Below are positions 7,526-10,470 of a DNA stretch of 10,470 nt, one piece after another. Made by a program: the position numbers and the translations under genes. This DNA is from an archaeon MnTg01 (GTDB taxonomy: Archaea; Thermoproteota; Nitrososphaeria; Nitrososphaerales; Nitrosopumilaceae), in assembly GCA_008974855.1 (NCBI GenBank), contig BFAR01000031.1, positions 1 to 10,470 on the forward strand. The letters run 5' to 3'. Position 1 is the stretch's first letter. The number at the start of each line of letters is the position of its first letter. The notes beneath the pieces are model-generated. The model was not told where the DNA came from. It searched no databases and saw nothing but the letters and a program-made list of their open reading frames with translations.

Positions 7526-8468
7526 ATAAATTGCCCACTTTGATGTCTTCTAGACACTTTACCACATCTTCCTTTTTGATTGGAATTGGATTTGGATCTA
7601 GGTGACCTCTATCTGTCATAACAACATCTGCAGCTTCAGAAGCATCTGCTTTAAGTTCTAGTTTATCAAATCCAAGTTTTTCGATTGCCTCTTTAAATCT
7701 ATCATAAAAAATTGATTTATTGAATTTGTGAGCTACTGTAGTGCATGAGGATAGTGAATAACCATGTGGAACTCCTTCATTTGAGAAAACATATGATAAC
7801 GCATGTCCAAGTGTTGTAGAACAGTTTCCAAATCCTATTCCAGATAACATTGAACCATAAGGATAGTTTTCAGGTTTATCATTCATTATTGCATCATATA
7901 ACACTTCAAAAGCTTGTTTACACAAAGTTCGCGTTAAATCATTTCCTAGTTTGCTATCATATCCTTCTGTTGCTTGTGCACATGCATCGCAAATAGAATT
8001 TTTGATAACCTGTTCAGGAGTGCCATTCATAAAATATGAATCAACTACTGCCATATCAGCTAAGAATCTATTCTCATGTAACAATTTCTTTTTTCCATCA
8101 AACTTTAGTACACAATAAGTTGTCATTTCTGCACCTGTTCCAAAAGTAGTTGGAATTAGAATTTTTTCTACACCAAAGTCTTGTGCAGCATACTTTACAA
8201 CATCCATCGAACTTCCTCCACCTAAACCAATTAAGACAGATGGTTTTTTGTCTTTAAACTCAGAAATTAATGTTTTAACATCATCAATTGATGGTTCTGG
8301 TGTAACTTTGTCAAATAGCATATTATCTTGAATTCCCATTTTGTCAAGCCACTTGCTTGAAAGTTCTGGTGGGACAGTAGTAACAACCAGGGCATTTTTT
8401 GGATATTCTGTTTCAGAAAGTGCATTTTCTCCAAAATTGATAACTTTTGGAATTCTTACTGTATGCAC
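7524..8468 (-). CDS. Iron-containing alcohol dehydrogenase family; likely malonic/succinic semialdehyde reductase
   Basis: The 314-aa protein belongs to the Fe-ADH (group III) family but is shorter than the usual ~380 aa, mainly in the C-terminal helical domain. It has LVVTTVPPE (28-36), nucleotide-binding GLGGGSSMD (81-89), IPTTFGTGAEMT (105-116), and metal-site elements Asp161, His222 (LGHALSY) and His235 (VPHG). The position equivalent to the second usual ligand, His200 of E. coli FucO, is Gln165 in DACAQATEGY. Thr at the position of FucO Asp39 fits NADPH use. A protein of this type in Nitrosopumilus maritimus is, as I recall, the malonic semialdehyde reductase of the 3-hydroxypropionate/4-hydroxybutyrate CO2-fixation cycle; assignment here is by resemblance. 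GTG start at 8468; no ATG lies upstream in frame, and a TATA element is 28 nt away, suggesting a leaderless mRNA. Confidence 0.82.
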   Translation of the reverse strand: MHTVRIPKVINFGENALSETEYPKNALVVTTVPPELSSKWLDKMGIQDNMLFDKVTPEPSIDDVKTLISEFKDKKPSVLIGLGGGSSMDVVKYAAQDFGVEKILIPTTFGTGAEMTTYCVLKFDGKKKLLHENRFLADMAVVDSYFMNGTPEQVIKNSICDACAQATEGYDSKLGNDLTRTLCKQAFEVLYDAIMNDKPENYPYGSMLSGIGFGNCSTTLGHALSYVFSNEGVPHGYSLSSCTTVAHKFNKSIFYDRFKEAIEKLGFDKLELKADASEAADVVMTDRGHLDPNPIPIKKEDVVKCLEDIKVGNL

Positions 8469-8487
8469 ATAGAATTTAAAATGCTGA

Positions 8488-8500
8488 GTATTATTATATC
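8488..8500. promoter_or_regulatory. Shared bidirectional TATA element between Fe-ADH and glycerate kinase genes
   Basis: The 58-bp gap between the divergent genes holds one strong AT element, read GATATAATAATA on the minus strand and TATTATTATATC on the plus strand. Its centre (about 8496) is 28 nt from the GTG of the minus-strand gene, 25 nt from a TTG and 31 nt from the ATG of the plus-strand gene. No second TATA box is obvious, so both core promoters may overlap. Confidence 0.5.
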
Positions 8501-8526
8501 TTACAAGTCTTTCATAGAACTTGAAA

Positions 8527-9813
8527 ATGATTATTCAGAATTATTCAGCCCTAAAAAAAGACGGAAACTTATCCAAAGTACTTCAAATACTTACTGCTGG
8601 GCTAGACTCTGCCATGCCTCAAAAGGAATTACAAAAAATTCTAAACTCCAAACAGATTCGAATTGGCAAAAAACTAATCAAACTAAAAAACTATGATTCA
8701 ATCTATCTTGTGGCTTTTGGTAAAGCTGCAAATTCAATGACTAAAGCAGTTAGTTCTTATGTAAAAATCAAAAAGGGAATTATAGTTGTGCCAAAAGGTA
8801 CAAAATCTATCATTAAAAATAAAAAATTTAAAACCTTCAAAGCTGGTCACCCAACACCAGATAAAAATAGTGTTCATGCAGCTAAATCAATTTTAAAATT
8901 TCTAACCCAACGAAATAAAGGCGAACTTGTAATTTTTCTAGTTTCAGGTGGCACTTCTGCATTATTGGCATTGCCAGATGGAATAACTCTAAATGATAAA
9001 GTCAAAGTTACAAAACAATTGCTTGTTTCTGGAGCAACTATTCAAGAGATGAATTGCATTCGCAAGCATTTATCTCAAATAAAGGGTGGTCGACTTGTAC
9101 AAGGAATCAAATGTGAAGCAATATCACTAATAATGTCTGATGTTTTAGGCGATGATCTTTCTTCAATTGCTTCAGGTACTACATATTATGATAATACAAA
9201 ATTTGCTGATGCATTAAAAATTATTAAAAAATACCGATTAGAAAATAAAATCTCAAAATCAATCTTAAATCGATTAAAACTTGGCGCATCTGGGAAAATT
9301 CCTGAAACTCCTAAAAAAACCAAAATCCCACATCAGATAATTTTAACAAATGATAATTGTATACAATCTATGAAAAACAAATCAAAACAACTAGGAATTT
9401 CTTTTAAAACCATCAGTATATCTGGCGATGTTGTAAAAGCTGCATCAAAACTTGTTTCTAATATTCCCAAGATAAAAAACTCTTGTATAATTTTTGGTGG
9501 TGAAACTACAGTACAAGTAAAAGGTAAAGGTAAAGGTGGAAGAAATCAAGAACTTGTATTACGAATTTTAGAAAAGACTCAAAAAATAAAACAAGATTTG
9601 ATTATATCCTCAATAGGCACTGATGGAATTGATGGCAATACAAAGTATGCAGGAGCTATTACAAAAAACATTGAAACCAAATCTCAAGAAATTAAATCAT
9701 ATTTGAAAAAAAATAATTCAATGTCTTTTTTCAAAAAATATGGTGGATTAATAAACACCGGTTATACTCATACTAATCTAATGGATATTGGCATCATCCT
9801 AAAACTAAAGTAA
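8527..9813 (+). CDS. gck: Glycerate 2-kinase, MOFRL family
   Basis: This class II glycerate kinase transfers phosphate from ATP to D-glycerate, giving 2-phosphoglycerate and feeding lower glycolysis/gluconeogenesis; homologues are often mislabelled hydroxypyruvate reductase. The 428 aa match the family length. N-terminal Rossmann-like domain: VAFGKAANSM (about 62-71), GHPTPD (107-112), FLVSGGTSALLALP (137-150), MNCIRKHLSQIKGGRL (175-190), MSDVLGDDLSSIASGT (203-218). C-terminal MOFRL domain: FGGETTVQVKGKGKGGRNQE (323-342), SIGTDGIDGNTKYAGAI (362-378), and TGYTHTNLMDIG near the end, where most members have a TGPTGTN-like loop. Start: ATG at 8527; an in-frame TTG at 8521 would add two residues and would also suit the TATA spacing, so the choice is open. 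Divergent from the Fe-ADH gene and convergent, with 9 bp overlap, with the RNase H-fold gene. Confidence 0.93.
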   Translation: MIIQNYSALKKDGNLSKVLQILTAGLDSAMPQKELQKILNSKQIRIGKKLIKLKNYDSIYLVAFGKAANSMTKAVSSYVKIKKGIIVVPKGTKSIIKNKKFKTFKAGHPTPDKNSVHAAKSILKFLTQRNKGELVIFLVSGGTSALLALPDGITLNDKVKVTKQLLVSGATIQEMNCIRKHLSQIKGGRLVQGIKCEAISLIMSDVLGDDLSSIASGTTYYDNTKFADALKIIKKYRLENKISKSILNRLKLGASGKIPETPKKTKIPHQIILTNDNCIQSMKNKSKQLGISFKTISISGDVVKAASKLVSNIPKIKNSCIIFGGETTVQVKGKGKGGRNQELVLRILEKTQKIKQDLIISSIGTDGIDGNTKYAGAITKNIETKSQEIKSYLKKNNSMSFFKKYGGLINTGYTHTNLMDIGIILKLK

Positions 9814-10185
9814 TATTGTAGCCAAATCATCTCTTGATTCTATTAGATGATATTTGATTTTTAGTTTTCTTTGTTCAATTAATTTTTTATAATACCACGT
9901 TCTTTTTTCAATAAACTCATCAGAATTTTCATTATCTTCTGTAAGATGCTTGTACATAGATTTTGAATCAAGCATAACATTTACTGTATCTTCATTTTCA
10001 ATAATGAATCTGCCAATGCACCAAAAAATCCCTGCATGTAATGCAATATACTTTGATTGTTCATTAGTTACTTTATCCAAGTACAGGTCAACATGGTCTC
10101 TATCTTGCTCATCTGTAGTATCATCAGACTGAATTATCCACGAAATTCTTTTTGAATTTCCATCTGAAAAAAAAGTATGTTCCAA
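9805..10185 (-). CDS. Small RNase H-fold protein with altered catalytic residue
   Basis: The 126-aa protein is not named directly, but its motifs line up in order with archaeal/bacterial RNase HI. FFSDGNSK (5-12) has Asp8 where the first catalytic Asp and the DG-x-S turn belong. TNEQSKYIALHAGI (40-53) matches the TNN-x-x-E-Y-x-A-L helix start. VNVMLDSKSMYKHL (68-81) matches the VYTDS strand with Asp73. IESRDDLATILL (115-126) matches the N-x-x-AD-x-LA end with Asp120. The second position, normally Glu, is Lys45, so the active set reads D-K-D-D instead of D-E-D-D. Hybrid nuclease activity is therefore doubtful; nucleic acid binding may remain. The start is TTG at 10185: an in-frame TGA lies two codons upstream and the next Met is residue 71. 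Its 3' end overlaps the kinase gene by 9 bp. Confidence 0.7.
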   Translation of the reverse strand: MEHTFFSDGNSKRISWIIQSDDTTDEQDRDHVDLYLDKVTNEQSKYIALHAGIFWCIGRFIIENEDTVNVMLDSKSMYKHLTEDNENSDEFIEKRTWYYKKLIEQRKLKIKYHLIESRDDLATILL

Positions 10186-10212
10186 GAGTCAACCAAAAAG
10201 GCGTCAATTGTC

Positions 10213-10220
10213 TATATATT
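10213..10220. promoter_or_regulatory. Near-palindromic TATA element between two divergent small genes
   Basis: TATATATT is the only TATA-like element in the gap. Its centre is about 31 nt from the TTG of the minus-strand RNase H-fold gene. Plus-strand initiation would fall near 10242, upstream of the ATG at 10260 but after the ATG at 10236, which argues for the later start of the right-hand gene. Confidence 0.5.
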
Positions 10221-10259
10221 TTGAATTTCCAACTTATGATCTCAGATAGAAAGCCTCCA

Positions 10260-10469
10260 ATGATGCTTGAATCCCACTCCTTCTTCACAAAGATGGTTGA
10301 TGAACTAGTCGAGTTCTCTGAATATGATCCAGAGCTTGCAGATGGTATCAGATGGCTTGATGAACAAGCACAAAAAAAGGGAATATCATTTTACGATATG
10401 GTGTTTGAAGTGTTATACAAACATGATATTAACTCAAAAGCAAAAAATTGGCTAAATAATAAAAACTAA
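10260..10469 (+). CDS. Short acidic conserved-looking protein of unknown function, 69 aa
   Basis: The product runs from MMLESHSFFTKMVDELVEFS to a TAA at 10467-10469 and is complete. It is acidic in the first half (VDELVEFSEYDPELADGIRW), mostly helical by eye, without Cys, membrane segment or signal. The C-terminal KAKNWLNNKN is basic. I do not recognise a named family, although short proteins of this kind recur in Thaumarchaeota as conserved hypotheticals. Start: tandem ATGs at 10260 and 10263 follow the expected transcription start near 10242. An ATG at 10236 would give 77 aa but lies before that point, and the frame open back to 10152 runs through the divergent gene. No Shine-Dalgarno sequence is clear. 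Confidence 0.7.
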   Translation: MMLESHSFFTKMVDELVEFSEYDPELADGIRWLDEQAQKKGISFYDMVFEVLYKHDINSKAKNWLNNKN

Positions 10470-10470
10470 T

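Noticed and set aside
10152..10235. N-terminal extension of the right-hand small gene back to 10152
   Set aside because: It would overlap the 5' end of the divergent RNase H-fold gene and run across the TATA element; the extra residues show no conserved-looking pattern.
1..10470. tRNA, rRNA, CRISPR arrays, insertion sequences, integrase attachment sites
   Set aside because: I looked on both strands for cloverleaf-like GGTTC/T-arm patterns, regularly spaced repeats and transposase motifs, and saw none by eye.

Overview
The window is AT-rich, gene-dense DNA that looks like a mesophilic, ammonia-oxidising archaeon of the Nitrosopumilus/Nitrosarchaeum type (Thaumarchaeota/Nitrososphaerota). The basis is TATA-type promoters about 27 nt from start codons (leaderless genes), frequent GTG/TTG starts, tiny Cys/His zinc-finger genes, an F420-type luciferase-like oxidoreductase, and a short Fe-ADH that resembles the semialdehyde reductase of the thaumarchaeal 3-hydroxypropionate/4-hydroxybutyrate cycle. 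The assignment is inference; no rRNA or marker gene is present.

Layout. Positions 1-5012 (minus strand) hold a bacterial-type nucleotide excision repair operon transcribed uvrB -> uvrA -> uvrC. The genes overlap (11-23 nt between uvrB and uvrA, ATGA between uvrA and uvrC), and uvrC runs off the left edge. uvrB starts with GTG placed as a leaderless start behind a TATA box, with an inverted repeat just upstream of that box. Positions 5013-5650 have no long gene but are not empty. They hold that promoter, a nested double inverted repeat with a possible TATA box before it and a T-tract after it (candidate small RNA), a 49-aa C2H2-like zinc-finger gene, a second Cys/His-rich mini-ORF in the same frame, and a 13-bp direct repeat on either side of the mini-ORF.

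Positions 5651-7414 (minus) form a two-gene unit: a luciferase-like F420/flavin oxidoreductase followed 18 nt later by a pyridoxamine-phosphate-oxidase-fold (NimA-like) protein. Positions 7524-8468 (minus) encode the Fe-ADH family semialdehyde reductase candidate, ending in a hairpin plus T-tract terminator. It is divergent from a MOFRL-family glycerate 2-kinase (8527-9813, plus), and both genes appear to use one TATA element in a 58-bp gap. The kinase overlaps by 9 bp, tail to tail, with a small RNase H-fold protein (9805-10185, minus) whose second catalytic acidic residue appears to be lysine. That gene is divergent from a short acidic conserved-looking protein (10260-10469, plus), again around one TATA element.

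Functionally, the left half is DNA repair (damage recognition, loading and incision). The right half is central carbon and redox metabolism: semialdehyde reduction, glycerate phosphorylation to 2-phosphoglycerate, and a cofactor-dependent oxidoreductase pair. The novelty candidates are the small elements in 5013-5650 and the altered RNase H-fold protein; no large undescribed system is evident.
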